A stretch of 60,000 nt of DNA from Tubulanus polymorphus (Eukaryota > Nemertea > Palaeonemertea > Tubulaniformes > Tubulanidae), in contig NC_134028.1 in NCBI RefSeq assembly GCF_964204645.1, positions 24,094,153 to 24,154,152 on the forward strand, written 5' to 3'. The notes under the pieces are model-generated. The model was given only the letters and a program-made list of their open reading frames with translations. It ran no database searches and was not told the origin of the DNA. The position numbers and the translations under genes were made by a program. Every line of letters begins with the position of its first letter. Positions within the stretch are counted from its first letter, which is position 1. Of this stretch, positions 36,140 to 48,599 are shown piece by piece.

Positions 36140-36470
36140 AAAGCCAGAATCCCACGAGCCTTTTTTATCTGTCCCATAAAAAGGCCCGGGCCCAAGGTCG
36201 ATTCTGGTGCCGAATGGTTAGGCACCTGTTTGACACAAGCTTAATTTGGCCCAACCAAAAAACGTCAGCACTGTTATGGCCCGTGCAAAATGTCATCGGG
36301 TATCAAATCATTCGAATGCTGGAAGTGACTCACCTCACTTGCTACAGCATCGTTTTGATAGCATTTTAGTAACAAGTTTTCGATTTCTTTATGAACGCGC
36401 TCTCTTATTCCGGAGTCTGGTCCGGGTCAGTCCGACCCGAGCCAAAACATCTTCATATGACCTGGGCTTT
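36140..36470 (-). mobile_element. Repeat family A copy, reverse orientation
   Basis: It starts AAAGCCAGAATCCCACGAGC and ends ATATGACCTGGGCTTT. It contains GAAGTGACTCACCTCACTTG, AGCATCGTTTTGATAGCATT, GAACGCGCTCTCTTATTCCG and CCGACCCGAGCC, matching the reverse complement of the plus-oriented copies. Confidence 0.7.
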
Positions 36471-37556
36471 ATCCACTTTGTATCTGCATCAGTCAAAGAT
36501 GGAGACCCTACTACAGTACAACATGAGTTCATCTAAAATCTATTAATAGCTCATTCTTTCTACGCGGAATGCTAACATCGATTGAACGCGATGTAATCAT
36601 TAGGGCATCTATGAATGCCGCCAGCTTTTCTAGAAGGGTACTATTTTGTAGCACAAACAAAGACTATTTTCGACGGTAAATGAATACTAAACCGGTTTCG
36701 CAGTTTTATCGAGCCTGCGCCTGTGAACAATCTGAAGGTGTGTCGTATTTGAAAGCGATATCGAGCACTAGTAGAAATTACAAAGAGCAAACGTTTCTCT
36801 GTTGTAGGTAATCCTGCTTCTTCAGCTTCACACAGCAGGAAAAGTATTAATCTTTCGACGATAGAAATATCACTCGAAAAGGAAGTGCCGGATTTATTTC
36901 GAAAAATGAGACAGCAAACGCAATTCACGAGACCGTCTTCGCGTATGTGATCATCAATCACTTGATAGTCCTCATAGAATTCATATTTCAATTTGCTGCT
37001 GATCTTTCAAAGTACAAATGGTTACTTATTATCCAACAGTTTGTTGTCTTCATCAAGAATGGTGCTCATTACCATTGACTCTTCGTTTAAGAGTTCATGT
37101 CATATCACTAAGAACCTGACAAAATGTGTAGGAAACATATGATAAAATGCGCATTCGTCCATCGAAACATTCAAATCTTCAAGCTAAAATCGTGAGGGCG
37201 TTGTTATACTGAAATGTTACATTGATTCAATTTCATCATTCATTCAGTTTATATCAAGTTGATTTAAGAGTTAATCCTTTTTCTGAAACTCAGCCTGGAG
37301 CACGATGTGAATAATTCTTTCACAATTCTAGTGAAATTCAAATCAGCCGTGTTGGAAGGAATTTATGATTGCTAACGCGAATTGCCAATATTTTACAGGT
37401 TCTAAGATTAGTAACCTTGGCGAATTTACTTAAATTTTGTAAAAATATGGTATTCAAAGAAAAAACCATCATTCAATTAATTATTGCTGCCGGTTTCCTG
37501 TTACAGTCGCTGCACCAATGCCGCTGCAAATTGTCAGTAAGTTGTTGGTCAAACAG
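36471..37556 (-). other. Intronic or intergenic sequence, nothing recognised
   Basis: A 116-codon minus-strand frame (36641-36991) is open but lacks motifs, clear splice boundaries and repeat similarity. I treat it as chance. Confidence 0.35.
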
Positions 37557-37690
37557 AAGCCGCTATCACAGGGAGGTGATTTTTGGCCCAGGCCAAATGG
37601 GCACAGACCCATTTGGTACCTGTGCGAACAGTTGGCTAGGGCCAAGAAACCTTCCATGACCCGAGTGTAATTACAGTCACGACCACAACT
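37557..37690 (+). repeat. Repeat family A, partial copy
   Basis: AAGCCGCTATCACAGGGAGG, TTGGCCCAGGCCAAATGGGC, GACCCATTTGGTACCTGTGC and GAACAGTTGGC match the two ends of the family, but the centre (CACTCACT...GCGAAG) is absent: an internal deletion derivative. Confidence 0.65.
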
Positions 37691-38598
37691 GATGTTTAGA
37701 AATAGTATCATTAACCGTCATTGCGGAGACAGGAATTCATCTATACCGAACAAACTACGTGAACTGACCATCAACATCTCAACCAATATCATTATCATCT
37801 CTCTTATATGCAGCCAGTACCGAGCACAAATTATCATCGCTGCCGGAATAAATGAACAGTCAAAACAGCACGAGGTAACAACATCGGTTTTATTAACAAG
37901 ACACGACAGCTATTAAACAAGGCATGAAACCAATAAACTCGACCATCATCCAGTGTTTCGTATTCAACGAGTGTGACAAAGTTCGTTTATGCCGTACTTA
38001 ACTAGACGAACCAATCAGTAGGGAGACATAGAGCGCGACCATTAGTGACTGAAATGATGCGATGACGTAGAGTGGTTGTCGGGACATTTATCTGCAGACT
38101 TCACGAAAAAATATACCGGCTACCAATTCACAGTCATATGAATAAAGTGGACTGGATCATATTCCGAGCGGACCGGGGCTTAAGCCCCAAATGGGATCGA
38201 AATGTTTTCTATGACTTTCCGGCAATATTTTCATGAATAGTAATTGTAGGTTTTTGGACAATAGCGCAGTTTATCACACCTCGGTGTAACCTAGCGCCAT
38301 AATGAACAACGAGTCGTTATTTATCACAGATATACGATACACAGTTTTATGTATTGATAAGGTTGCAAAATACTTTTAACGAAGTACGCAGTCAATATAG
38401 GAATAGAAATTGCTATATGCAACCATCTAGAACATTTGTTGTTATCCACCAGCAAATGAAGACATTCATTCTATAAATAGCATCAATGTGCAGTTTGAAT
38501 TGTTTGACACCCGAAAATCATTACTAAAACTCTTTTCATATATTGATAACTGACTATGTGTTAATTTAGTAGTTAAGAGTTACTGCGTGAGTCGATGT

Positions 38599-38790
38599 GC
38601 ACTATGTCATCAATATCCGGGCTAGACTGGTCAATTCAGATCAATTCAATTCAATTGTCGATACATTCAAATTTACTTGAAGGCTTAGTATGATATCATC
38701 CACATTATGATATTCATCGTCAACAATATTAAGCAATAGATCCGATATATTGTTTTTTCAAGATGTCAATTAACTTTCAAGTTAGTTTAA
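38599..38790 (+). repeat. Dispersed repeat H, copy 1
   Basis: It contains GCACTATGTCATCAATATCC, GGGCTAGACTGG, a TCAATTCAATTCAATT run, TATGATATCATC and AACTTTCAAGTTAGTTT, in the same order as the copy at 53941. No terminal inverted repeats are seen. It could be a retroelement 3' end or a SINE tail. Confidence 0.6.
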
Positions 38791-39229
38791 TACCAGTAAT
38801 GCAATGTCTATTGTACTTTTCAGTAAAATGACAAACTAACAAGCAAAACATCTCTGTAAATACGAGATACAGTTCACAGCATCTGTCGTTGATGTCTTAT
38901 TACGAGATTTATTTGCGTTTTTATTACAGATGCTCGTATTTCATGCTTGTCATTTACACTGGACATCAAGCCGAGGTTATGAGTAACTGCTCTCAACCGA
39001 TGATAAACACTGCACCATCATTATACGGCACTATCTATCTATAATGACCTCCGAACATAACCATTACCGACTTAACGAGAGCAGTCATTAATTACTGATT
39101 AATTGATATAACGATGGATTAATTGATTGATATTTATCGATCAGTTTCATTCCGTCCCGTAAGTCTAGTATCATTACGCGACTGGATGAGGTAAACGTCA
39201 AGAGCTATTGAAACGTACGCGAAGAGATT

Positions 39230-39261
<32 letters not shown>

Positions 39262-40380
39262 TATCGCGCTCTTCTTAACCACCGCATTTGATCCGTTATT
39301 ACGTCGCTGGACAATATAATGACCGGACTAGCAACGAATATCGGCGAGCCGCGGGAAATCTGTATTATTTAATGTCACATCTACGGTGACACAGTGTTCG
39401 CCCGGAGGTAATGACAAGTCAGCCACATGCAGACAAGATAATTTGGCTCGGCGGGCTACGGTAGCAATCACTACAGGCTGTGGGGAATCTATTACAATTT
39501 GCGCGCAAAAATTGTCTACGTTGTCGACGTAAAGGCAAATTTCAGACTCTCGTTTCAATATCGCGTAGCGTGCTTTCTAATCGGTGATAGACGTTCAGTT
39601 GAGGTAACGCAGCAGCGGTTTCCAGTTCGGAAAGGGATGACGTTAACTCAATAAATCACCACAATTTATCCAGTGCTGAAGCACGACGTCAATGAATAAT
39701 GAACGAGCTCAATATAGATTGATATCCATTGCTCACTTCACTCTCTCCAGCTCTTCCCTCTCTAACACCCTATTTCCCATCGTCTCTTCTGTCTCAATTC
39801 TCTCTCCCTTCCAAATTTCATTAGAAATTGACCTGAAGTCTAGACCATGGATCAGTTGTGGTCCCTCCTAAGGTTGGATCCGGCCTTTGGAATGGGAATG
39901 GGGGGGGCACACATGGAATATTGGGTCACCACTTATAGGTGTTTGTGGCCTGTAATGACAGCTCGATTGAAAAAATTAAATTTTTGAAAAATTAGATGCA
40001 TTTATTAGGCGAATTCTGATTAAAGTTAGGAATGAAATATACTCGCAATTTCACCATATTTTAAACAAATCTTGGGTTGAAGATTCCAAGGTCATTTGGC
40101 TGAAACCCCCTGGATCCCTCCTTCTCTCCTTCCCTCTCCCCTCCTGCTTCCTCTGAATCATGTATCCCATCATCCAATCATTCCTTTCAGATTCACGCAT
40201 GTTTAACTGCGTCCTTGTCGCCATCGTAGCGCGGTACTTAGCAGCCAACCCAAAAATCGAATATTGCATGCAAAAACTATTAACCCCTGCCAAACACAAT
40301 CAGCTACCACGTAAACATAAAGCCACTTTCATAGCTCTATTCTCGCCGAGTAGGCACGATAATTTTGCCAACAAAACGAG
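38791..40380. other. No gene recognised; includes a (GA)n tract
   Basis: There is a (GA)12 microsatellite at 39237-39261, with CpG-richer sequence around 39280-39620. The frames here are short and unmatched by splice sites. Confidence 0.35.
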
Positions 40381-40387
40381 ACACGTA

Positions 40388-40626
40388 CGAACGAGAGAGA
40401 GAGAGAGAGCGGGAGAGAGAAAGAGAGCGGGAGAGGGAGAGGGGGAGAAAAGGGGGGGAGAGAGGGAGAGAGGGAGAGAGGGGGAGAGAGGGAGGGAGAG
40501 AGGGAGGGAGAGAGGGAGGGGGAGGGGGAGAGGGAGAGGGAGGGAGAGAGGGAGGGAGAGAGGGAGGGAGGGAGAGGGAAAGGGAGAGGGAAAGGGAGAG
40601 GGAAAGGGAGAGGGAGGGAGAGAGAT
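40388..40626 (+). repeat. Purine-rich GA/GGGA tract, ~240 bp
   Basis: Almost pure A/G on the plus strand, starting as (GA)n and passing into GGGAGA, GGGAGG and GGGAAA subrepeats with local mirror symmetry. It creates artificial Arg/Glu/Gly frames on the plus strand and Pro/Ser/Leu frames on the minus. Mirror-repeat polypurine tracts can form intramolecular triplexes (H-DNA), which is family-level knowledge and not shown here. Confidence 0.95.
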
Positions 40627-41109
40627 GCCGGTTAGGACAACATAATAGCAGCGACATAATTCAATAGCAATCATGTAGTACGACAGGAAAAATACACTTT
40701 CTCACGAACCGCGTGAGTGATGAATATAGCTACTACTTCCTCATCGACGACACAAAAAAAACCCCTGACAAATACAAACAATCGATAATAAATCTTTCAG
40801 TAGCGTATTCTACGAACAACGACGATGTCGTCTGCTGCACCAGTGGTTTGACGTCGGCGGAATTTTCCCGACGTCGATGAAAAAGGAACCCGAGTCACGT
40901 AATCATTTATTAATGGCTGAACGACAGCAGCAAAATAGCCTTACCTGAAACAACGCTAGATAAATAGCTATTTCCTTCAGGGGGTCCCGAATTAATAGTC
41001 AATAATCCGATCAATTTCCATTTGAAACGCAATATCGGATACTGTTTCATGTAAGGCACGAATACAGCTATAAACAGTTTATGACCCCAAACATATTCTG
41101 TTCATGATA

Positions 41110-41282
41110 CAAAATTCAGAACGGACCCGGGTTGTTCTTTTAGGTCCGTCCAAATTGGAATGGTTTAAAATGAAACTGTACAATTTGGAACAGTCGTTTA
41201 GCTAGTGTGAAACCATTGATCCATTCTATACCGGAATTGACCAAATTCAGACTGTTCGAAATAAAACAGTGCGAACGCGGCT
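41110..41282. repeat. Degraded repeat related to 30667-30835
   Basis: It holds AGAACGGACCCGGG, GGTCCGTCCAAATTGGAATG, GCTAGTGTGAAACC, GATCCATTCTATACCGG and CAGTGCGAACGCGGCT. The last word resembles an element terminus (the reverse complement reads AGCCGCGTTCGCACTG), comparable to but distinct from family A ends. Confidence 0.4.
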
Positions 41283-41867
41283 AAATGGTATTTTCACATA
41301 TTTTTTTTCTCATGAAAAAATAATAACGCGTTTGAATGAGTCGACTCCGCGAGAAGACGAAGTTGTTATCGTACGAGTTGTTGTAATTTACTTGACGAAA
41401 AACCTGATCTCATTACGACGACGACGACGAACGCATCATCCAAAAACTGTCACGTTATTCGTGTCGCCGAGTTATACAAATCGCGGTCGCGAGCTTTACG
41501 AGAGAAGAGAGCTCTTACTCCGACAGCTAATAGCTAGTGTCAGCCGGCGCCCCGCGCGATATGTAACCAGCTGCAAATGATCCCATTGAATATCGGGGAT
41601 CTTAAAAGACCCGCCGCCGACGTGGCACTTCAGAGAATCTATGAAAATTGAAGTCGAGCTAATGAGGCATCGTGGTTTTTTATCCGGGATATATCGAGTC
41701 ATAATCCGTGTACGACGCACTAATAGGTCTATGATGATGATAAGGACGCTTTTTCGCGATATGATTTCATTTTCGAGGAATTTTTCGCAAAAGACAGACA
41801 GTTCCTCAGGTGCAACGAGGCTTTTTACGACGAATGTTGATCATGGTTACTGGGATGATGAGATATC
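41283..41867. other. CpG-richer sequence without identified gene
   Basis: Overlapping open frames on both strands (41269-41580 plus, 41496-41720 minus, 41641-41880 plus) include an Arg run from a CGA triplet repeat near 41416-41430. No motif or splice structure supports a gene. Confidence 0.35.
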
Positions 41868-42144
41868 AAGCCGCGATTAAGACGATTTGGCCTGGGCCAA
41901 ATTAGAGAGCGCGTTCACACGCAAACCATTCACTCGATATTAAACAATGCTCAAACAAAGCAAAGTGGATCATTTCCGGTGCTAGTTGCAATTCAAACTC
42001 AATCATTTGTCTGGTGTTAAAATTAGGCTCGGGCCTGGTCCGACTTTTTTTGTCGGGGCCAAATTTGGCCCGGGCCAAACAGGCTCAGGCCCATTTGGCA
42101 CCCGTGTGAACAGTTGCCAAATTTGCATGTGTGATCGCGGCTTT
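41868..42144 (+). mobile_element. Repeat family A, best-preserved copy
   Basis: The ends are AAGCCGCGATTAAGACG and CATGTGTGATCGCGGCTTT. The interior includes TTTGGCCTGGGCCAAA, TTAGAGAGCGCGTTCACACG, CAAACCATTCACTCGATATT, AAACAATGCTCAAACAAAGC, GGGCCTGGTCCGAC, TTTGGCCCGGGCCAAA and GGCACCCGTGTGAACAGTTG. At 277 bp with clean ends it serves as the reference. It has no meaningful ORF. Confidence 0.85.
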
Positions 42145-42884
42145 AGTGTCTGTTTCAATACAAGATGTCCATGTGTGCGATTTCTAGATGACATTAAAGA
42201 CATCATAAAGCTTCGGGTATTAATAGACTGAACGACAGGAAGAAATGGAAAACGACTAGAGAGAGGAAGAAAAAGAAAGACAAGAAAGAGGAGAAAAGCC
42301 GAGAAGCCCCAGTAACAAATTACTTACATCAGCTTTTACTAATTACATCAAGACTGACGTTATATTTTGTAACGCCGTTCGAGAAAAGATGTCAAAATAT
42401 AACACAGCATCAAACACGCAGGTCTTCGTCTTCAATGAGAAAAACCTGAAGAACTGTGGTTCACCTGACGCGAATTCTATTCGTTTGACGACGCAGGTAA
42501 CCTTGGTGTCTCGTAGCGCGATACAACAACTCTCAGGATCGGATTGAGAAGAAATTAATGATCGCATCAAGGCAACGAGACTGAAACACAGAGATTTCAC
42601 GCGGGATATTTTTCTGATTTCTCGTGTCCTTGATTTCGCTTCGCGCTTTAATTTCATTATTTGCGACAACATCAATGTAATTATTTTCTTGTGGATGTTC
42701 TTGACATTTTTTCATCACCGCACTGAACCTGAATATAATTTGCTGACTCACAAGACACATGAGCTCATATCAAACATCCGCTGATTATCAAATGTCCACT
42801 TCAATCTAAGATGACCTCTTTCCACCCAACTCTCAAAGGGTTTCAACTAAGAAGCCTAACTAGGAAGCACTGCCCCTTTTGCCA

Positions 42885-42941
42885 CAGTTGTACCCTGTCT
42901 TATTTGGCACAGGCCAAACACGCGTGTGATCAGGGCTATTA
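42885..42941 (+). repeat. Repeat family A, right-end fragment
   Basis: TATTTGGCACAGGCCAAACA and CGCGTGTGATCAGGGCTATT match the terminal region of the family; the rest is missing. Confidence 0.5.
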
Positions 42942-44501
42942 TTTACACACGACTTTCAGGGACTTCAGAACATCGATGATGCAAATGATAATGTAGATGA
43001 ATGCAGCAATCAAGAGGCAGCAGAGACACAAACAATTAAGAACAATCAATCAACGATGCAGTAATTTACATGTTATTCATCATTATCATCAATATCAATC
43101 AGAAATGATAACACCTCATCTAGGCAGACGCCAACAGGGAGCGGATTTTTCATCTAATTCGATCATCTAAAATATCTTGAATCCCGAGACTACGCACGTT
43201 CCGCCGGTAAAGCCGGACGTAAACGCATTGTCAGCCGCGATAAACTTCAAAGCTACGAGGAACAAACTTATCGCCGGTGGCGGCTACAGGTACATTAAAC
43301 GTCGTCAGATGTTACAAACCAATCGCACGATCGCCACCGCTTCACGAGGTGACACGACGCCCGCCGCGCTAGGCAAACCAGATACATATCTGAATAGATC
43401 AAAATGACACGAGATCATATCAAGTCACTTCTTTAATCATACGCGGTTGCTGGTTATAAAAAACGAAATTAGGGCCTCACGGGCAGACGACTTCTGAGGC
43501 TGCTGATTATTAGATTAATGTCCAGGTAATAGAAAACCAACGAATCATCTCTTTGGTTTGATACGTATGCTCAGGTGTAGAGGTATCTGTAGGAGCCATT
43601 TTTGGGAACTGAATGACAAGTCATTCATTTTGTACAGTAAAATATATGAGCAGTGAAAGGCCATTAGAAAACATTGATTTATTTATTCATTTTCATAAAA
43701 CTACATATAATATAAATAAAACTTAAAACATTTTTATATGCGCATTACAAGAGATGAAACAAAAAAGAAAAAATTGCCCTTGGGCAAAATGGTTTACCTT
43801 GAAAACTTCAACACTCTTATTACAAAAAAAGAAAAAATAATAAAATAATAGTCAATGATGGACAGCCCAAGAGAGAGGACTGCAAATTTGAAAAAAAACT
43901 GTTTTGACTGTTTTTCAGAAGTCACTGTTGATCAGTTCTTCGTGAGTAACTTTTTCAGCTGAATAAATACGGAGTCGATTGCACCACCTACTTCATTAAA
44001 CCGAGACTTTTTAAAAGTCGACGCACGTCATCAGTTCTGATGCGAGGGGTAAAGTTTGGTTAATAGTTAATGTTACGAAGTCACGCGACGTTCTCGTCGT
44101 CAGGTGCAGTTTTATCATCGCTCGTCATAAACGTTACAACCGCGCGGTGAAGATCTCAACAACCCGAACGAAGACAATTACCCGAGTAATTATTCAATAC
44201 CGACGACCGACTTCTCTTAGAAGTCTATTAACGCGGTAGTTAATTTATCGCATTCGAAACGTTACCCGAGTCGTCGCCCCCCCCCGGCGCAAACGAACCA
44301 AGCCTATATACGCTAAAAGAAATCGTAGTTCATTGATAAAGTATGCAGAAGTGTGGATCTCTGGAGACATTTTACGTCGTAAACTGAAGAAATTAGAATT
44401 TCGCTTGTTGTTAAAACAGAGAATTGATGACTTGTTACTCAGACTCGACGTCCAATTCAAAGAGGGAATAAGCATTAACCTGTCAGGCTCGAATTCATTA
44501 A
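42942..44501. other. No gene recognised
   Basis: 43200-43400 is CpG-rich with an open plus frame (43177-43407) without motif. 43640-43870 is very AT-rich with the palindrome GCCCTTGGGC and A-rich tracts, resembling the tail of a retroelement but not identifiable. A C-run is present at 44277-44286. Confidence 0.35.
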
Positions 44502-44780
44502 CCGTGATCACGCGAACGTTTTTGGCCCCGGCTTACCTGTCAAATGGGCCCGTTACCATTTGGCCCTCAACAAAAACACCAACCCGGGCCCGAACCAGAT
44601 TTTAGCACAGGTCAAATGAATTGCAAGTGTTAATTGCAACTGGTTCCAGAAATGACTCACTTCGCTTTGACCTAGCTATTGAGTGAGTGGCAGGTTCTAA
44701 TTACGAACCGGCCAAATTCGACTCTGTTCTGATCGGTGCCAATTTGGCCCGGGCCAAATCAACTGCGAGTGATCACGGCT
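44502..44780 (-). mobile_element. Repeat family A copy, reverse orientation
   Basis: The ends are CCGTGATCACGCGAACG and CGAGTGATCACGG. The interior, read in reverse, has the family motifs TTTGGCCCGGGCCAAA, GGCACCGATCAGAAC, AAGCGAAGTGAGTCATTTC and GGGCCCGGGTTGG. Both termini are well preserved apart from the last few bases. Confidence 0.75.
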
Positions 44781-45411
44781 ATTGCTTCTTCCGAGCGAAA
44801 TTCTCCATAGATGACGCAAACCCCGGATTGCGTTCCATAATAGAAGGTTGATGTGAAAGTGGATGCGGGATACGGTTTGCGGCACGGAAAATCATCTGAA
44901 ACAGCTCGAATTCAATCGAGCCAGCAAAATGAAAAACACAACCAACACATACAAGTACCATAGCTGCGAGGTTTGAGTTGATAATTCCTTCTCAGATTGA
45001 ATTCCACACGTGTCGCAAACAGCTAAAAACTGAATATCTCGCCAAAATGTGCAATCAGCTTCAGCAAATTGTTACGAAACCGCGACTACAGCGCACCTCT
45101 GAACCGACACTGCCGTAAGCCGTAAACAGAATGTTGTATTCTTATCACCTTTCGTTAATATGATACATGACCGCGCATAGATATTATTACTCGGTTTGAC
45201 AGATACTGAATAATTAACAAGCGACGGCTCAGGATTCGAAGCACACATAGAAATCACCGTCATAAAATACGACTGGCGGTCGTTTCTTACATATCGAATT
45301 GCTCGGATTGCTCGTGCAAACTAATTGGGATTGTATAACTAGGTTTGAGGGAAGATTAATCCCGCACTGTCAAGTCATCCAACTGAAGTGCTTACCGGAA
45401 CTGTCGAGATA

Positions 45412-45684
45412 CAGGGGTGGATCTAGGAAAATTGGAAGGCCGGGGTCCAGAAGAAAAGGGCATTTCTCAGATGAAGCGGCCATATTGAAGATCTCTATTG
45501 GGGTTCTGCTTGATTCAGCCATCGGTTTTGGATATATTTGAAGAAATACATATCAGAAAGGTTGCAATTTCCGAGAGGATGTGTCAATTTAACAGGTGTT
45601 AATGATCTCTGTCTTGTCGAAAAGGGCAACCTCAACTGGAAGACAGGGGCCCCGACCCCCCAGTCACCCCCTGAATCCACCCCT
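45412..45684 (+). mobile_element. Repeat family D, complete copy
   Basis: The ends CAGGGGTGGATCTAGGAAAA and CTGAATCCACCCCTAAG are inverted repeats. The interior shares GGTCCAGAAGAAAAGGGCAT, TTCTCAGATGAAGCGGCCAT, TTTGGATATATTTGAAGAAA, CAGAAAGGTTGCAATTTC, AGGTGTTAATGATCTCTGTC and GGGGCCCCGACCCCCC with the other copies. About 273 bp. Confidence 0.75.
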
Positions 45685-46979
45685 AAGATATATAGGGGGA
45701 ATTCAGATTCGAATGGGGAGATATTTGCTTCCTACAGGTTGGTATCGGTAGGTGCTTCAGATGTTTCTGGTACAAAGCAAAAGGTTTCGACTGATTGAAA
45801 CACTGCCCTATCTTTGAGGGAAGTTGTTCAAACAGGATCATTTGCTTCTGAGGTTGAGATCAGATAACACGGAAACCTGGCAGATGAAATGGCCACCACG
45901 TAGATGAAACCAACTCTTTCTCAGCGTTCTCCGCATAGGGTTTTAAAGGGGTGGCCAAAACTTTCATTTTTACATCCATCCCTCTGAAAATCAGTGATCC
46001 CTGTTAAAAAGTCTGCTGCCCCTAAATGTATGACGTTGATGTCACTTGGTTTTTGCTTTGTAAAATAGTGAGCTTCGTGCTAGAATTGCAGATTGCACAA
46101 AAATGATCTTTGTACGGTTTAAAGGATCAATTTTCAATATTTTTGGGGACACCAGTCGCTTTGCGCTAAACAAAGAATGAATGAATGTAGTGATAACTCC
46201 CTTAAATTCCTAATTCCTTTGATTTTCGAAAAAATCCAACGCGTTCATGTACAAGAATGCCAAGAAAAAAGATGGCGGATTTCGCCGGTGGCTAAATGCA
46301 ATACCGCAGGGCCGGGTCGTATAGAAAAACCATTGGCGATCAATCCAAATTTAGAAAATATTGGCAAAAACTATAGGAAAGGGTACTCGACGGAAATATC
46401 TCAGCGTATGGAGAGAACACTTGTTTCTCAAAACGGAACGCACACACGCACCTTGGAGTACTCCAAGCATGCACACATACCCGCGTATCTAAACACACTA
46501 AATCCCGCGCAGGTGATTTCTATGCATTATTTATCAACTCATATCCAATTGTCATCGCTCCGCGTTCTCGAGAGAGATCGAGACTCATATTGAAATTCTC
46601 GCCGGTGAACAATTCCGACAATTCATTTCCTGAAACGGCTCGGTAAACGCTGCAGCAGCCGCGGTAATACCTGCCTCAAGACGGTCGATTCAATAAGAAT
46701 TTTATTAGATTATTAACACCGCGCACAAATAGACCGATACTTCTGTGCGTAATATTTATCAAACTAGTCAAAAGATTGTACGTATGTACGTTTAAAGGAA
46801 TGAGGAAAACGAAGAGGGCCGAGACGACGAGGAGCAGGTTTCATCGCGTAATGAACTTCTCAAAGTGATTCCTCGTCAGGTATCAGCGAAATACTTGAAC
46901 GCAGTCGACAGGAATTTAATCTGAGAAATGAATTTCCGATCGGAGAATGATTCAACGAATTGGTTCGCAATTCGCGACA

Positions 46980-47042
46980 AGCATCATCATCATCATCATC
47001 ATCATCATCGTTAACATCATCTTCATCGTCATCGTCATCACC
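46980..47042 (+). repeat. (ATC)n / (TCG) triplet microsatellite
   Basis: An ATC run of about ten units followed by imperfect TCATCG/TCATCT triplets. It encodes an apparent Asp run in a minus-strand frame (46860-47123), which I take to be a by-product. Confidence 0.85.
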
Positions 47043-47589
47043 TGCCTTTGATAACGAATGCGAACTTAATAAACTGCACATATATAACCTCGATATTACG
47101 TTTCGCAGATGGAAATCTGTCACTTAATCATGTTCACATCTCTGTTTCCTTTTAGTCCGGTAATACGTGCAATTACCGCGTGTAAATTAATCTACAACTT
47201 CAACCTACGTTCGGCAAATAATAATTGCTCCGTAATGTAAGAGTTTAAAATGCGAATTTGAATTCAATTCCCGGCTATTCGAGCGTATCTGTAGTAATTC
47301 TAGAAACGCATCTAATGGATAACCGAGGCCCTACGGATCAGTCACCGTTCCCGGTTATAAGGAGTTTTCAAGGAGTTTTTAAAAGGAGAAAATTTCAAAT
47401 TTCGAGGAAGCGTCTGCATCACTTTTCATATCCCAATCACTGACTCCTAAATAGGTAATGTTTATCTCGGGTAAACCATTGATTCAGTGATTATGTAAGC
47501 AAATTTTCATCTCATACACCACTAAACTCTGTTTCTAATTCGGCAATTTCCTAATTACGTAAAGGAAATCCAGATCCCAACTTTATTGA

Positions 47590-47997
47590 TCGAGGGGTAG
47601 TCTACAGAACAGTTACAAACAAGACAAATTTCCATTCTCAACAAAAAAGAATTTTGAAGGAGTTTGGGGTATTTTATTCAATTTAAAGGCGTTTAACGCT
47701 TCATTACAAGAATTTTTTTCAGTTTTGAAGGAGTTTTTAAGTAATGAAGGACCTGAATTAACTACGCAATCATCGTTTATATCCAACGACGTTTTGTTCA
47801 TTTTCTCACCGCCTGCCGCGAACGCGTCAGATTCAGTAGAAACCGCAGACGTGAATTTATCAAAACCGCTGCGAACGAAGCCGTCAAAAACACCGAACTC
47901 AAGCCGTTCGACTAATTTCATTTCAGACACGACTTCTCCGCCTCGAACAACCAAACGTATATTTTCAGAGAATTACTCGTCGTACAGCCGCGAGTGA
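47590..47997 (+). CDS. Unidentified open frame with coding-like codon use
   Basis: The plus frame is open for about 135 codons between a TGA at 47587 and the TGA ending at 47997. It includes an amphipathic-looking K-N-F-E-G-V-W-G-I-L-F-N-L-K-A-F stretch and a Ser/Thr/Pro-rich tail ending Y-S-S-Y-S-R-E. A pyrimidine tract plus CAG at 47722 could be an acceptor, making it a last exon. The second half uses codons with many G/C third positions, unlike the flanks. The minus strand is also open over 47613-47954. I see no domain and no partner exon. It could be a decayed gene or chance, and I do not propose a function. Confidence 0.25.
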   Translation, partial: SRGSLQNSYKQDKFPFSTKKNFEGVWGILFNLKAFNASLQEFFSVLKEFLSNEGPELTTQSSFISNDVLFIFSPPAANASDSVETADVNLSKPLRTKPSKTPNSSRSTNFISDTTSPPRTTKRIFSENYSSYSRE

Positions 47998-48413
47998 CAA
48001 GTAACACATCAGTCCCCGAGGTCTGATCAACAGTACCATTTGATGGTGTCATCCACCTTGAAGGCAATTCCTAAAATCAACTACAGTCAATATTGTCTCC
48101 TAAACGGGATCAGGTTCGCGGTTGGCGCCTCCATTCATAAATATTCATATTTTCTGATGAGAACAAAAACCGACTGTTCTAATTTCACGGCCACGAGTTT
48201 CTTTTTCACCGGGGAATTTCAGGTAATATCGAAACAAAATTGGATTCTACTATTCGTGAACCCGGTGGCTCGGTACCTTCATAACTGGCAATTTTCTGGT
48301 CGCTGGCGGTCGATAGATGTGCTCAGCAAGGTGGCGCCACTTTCCACCCATTTACACTGATCCCTGGGTTGTCCATTACATTCTCTGAATGAATCAGAGA
48401 AATTTCCCGGGTT

Positions 48414-48590
48414 TAAAATGTTAGAATTCAGAATTGTCCAGGTTTTTGATGAAATTTGTGAAATTCCCTGAATTTTTACTAGGCTTTTCTAGATTTTTAA
48501 ATGTTAGAATTCAGAATTTTCCCAGTTTTTGATGAAATTTGTCAAATTCCCTGAATTTTTTACTAGGCTTTTCTAGATTTCCTCGATTTT
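48414..48590 (+). repeat. Two-copy tandem repeat, ~84-bp unit
   Basis: The series AAATGTTAGAATTCAGAATT, TTTTTGATGAAATTTGT, AAATTCCCTGAATTTTT and ACTAGGCTTTTCTAGATTT occurs twice in order. A third, shorter remnant (CTAGATTTCCTCGATTTTTC) follows to about 48620. Confidence 0.85.
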
Positions 48591-48599
48591 TCTGATTTT

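Noticed and set aside
40160-40674. Long Arg/Glu/Gly (plus) and Pro/Ser/Leu (minus) frames up to 161 codons
   Set aside because: They are translations of the purine tract in several frames on both strands.
40940-40995. Open minus frame ending TTTCAG|GTAAGG
   Set aside because: Phase 0 and a good donor, but no convincing acceptor and no initiator ATG; a dozen open codons are expected by chance.
46860-47123. Acidic Asp-run frame on the minus strand
   Set aside because: Depends on an ATC microsatellite; no splice sites or motif.
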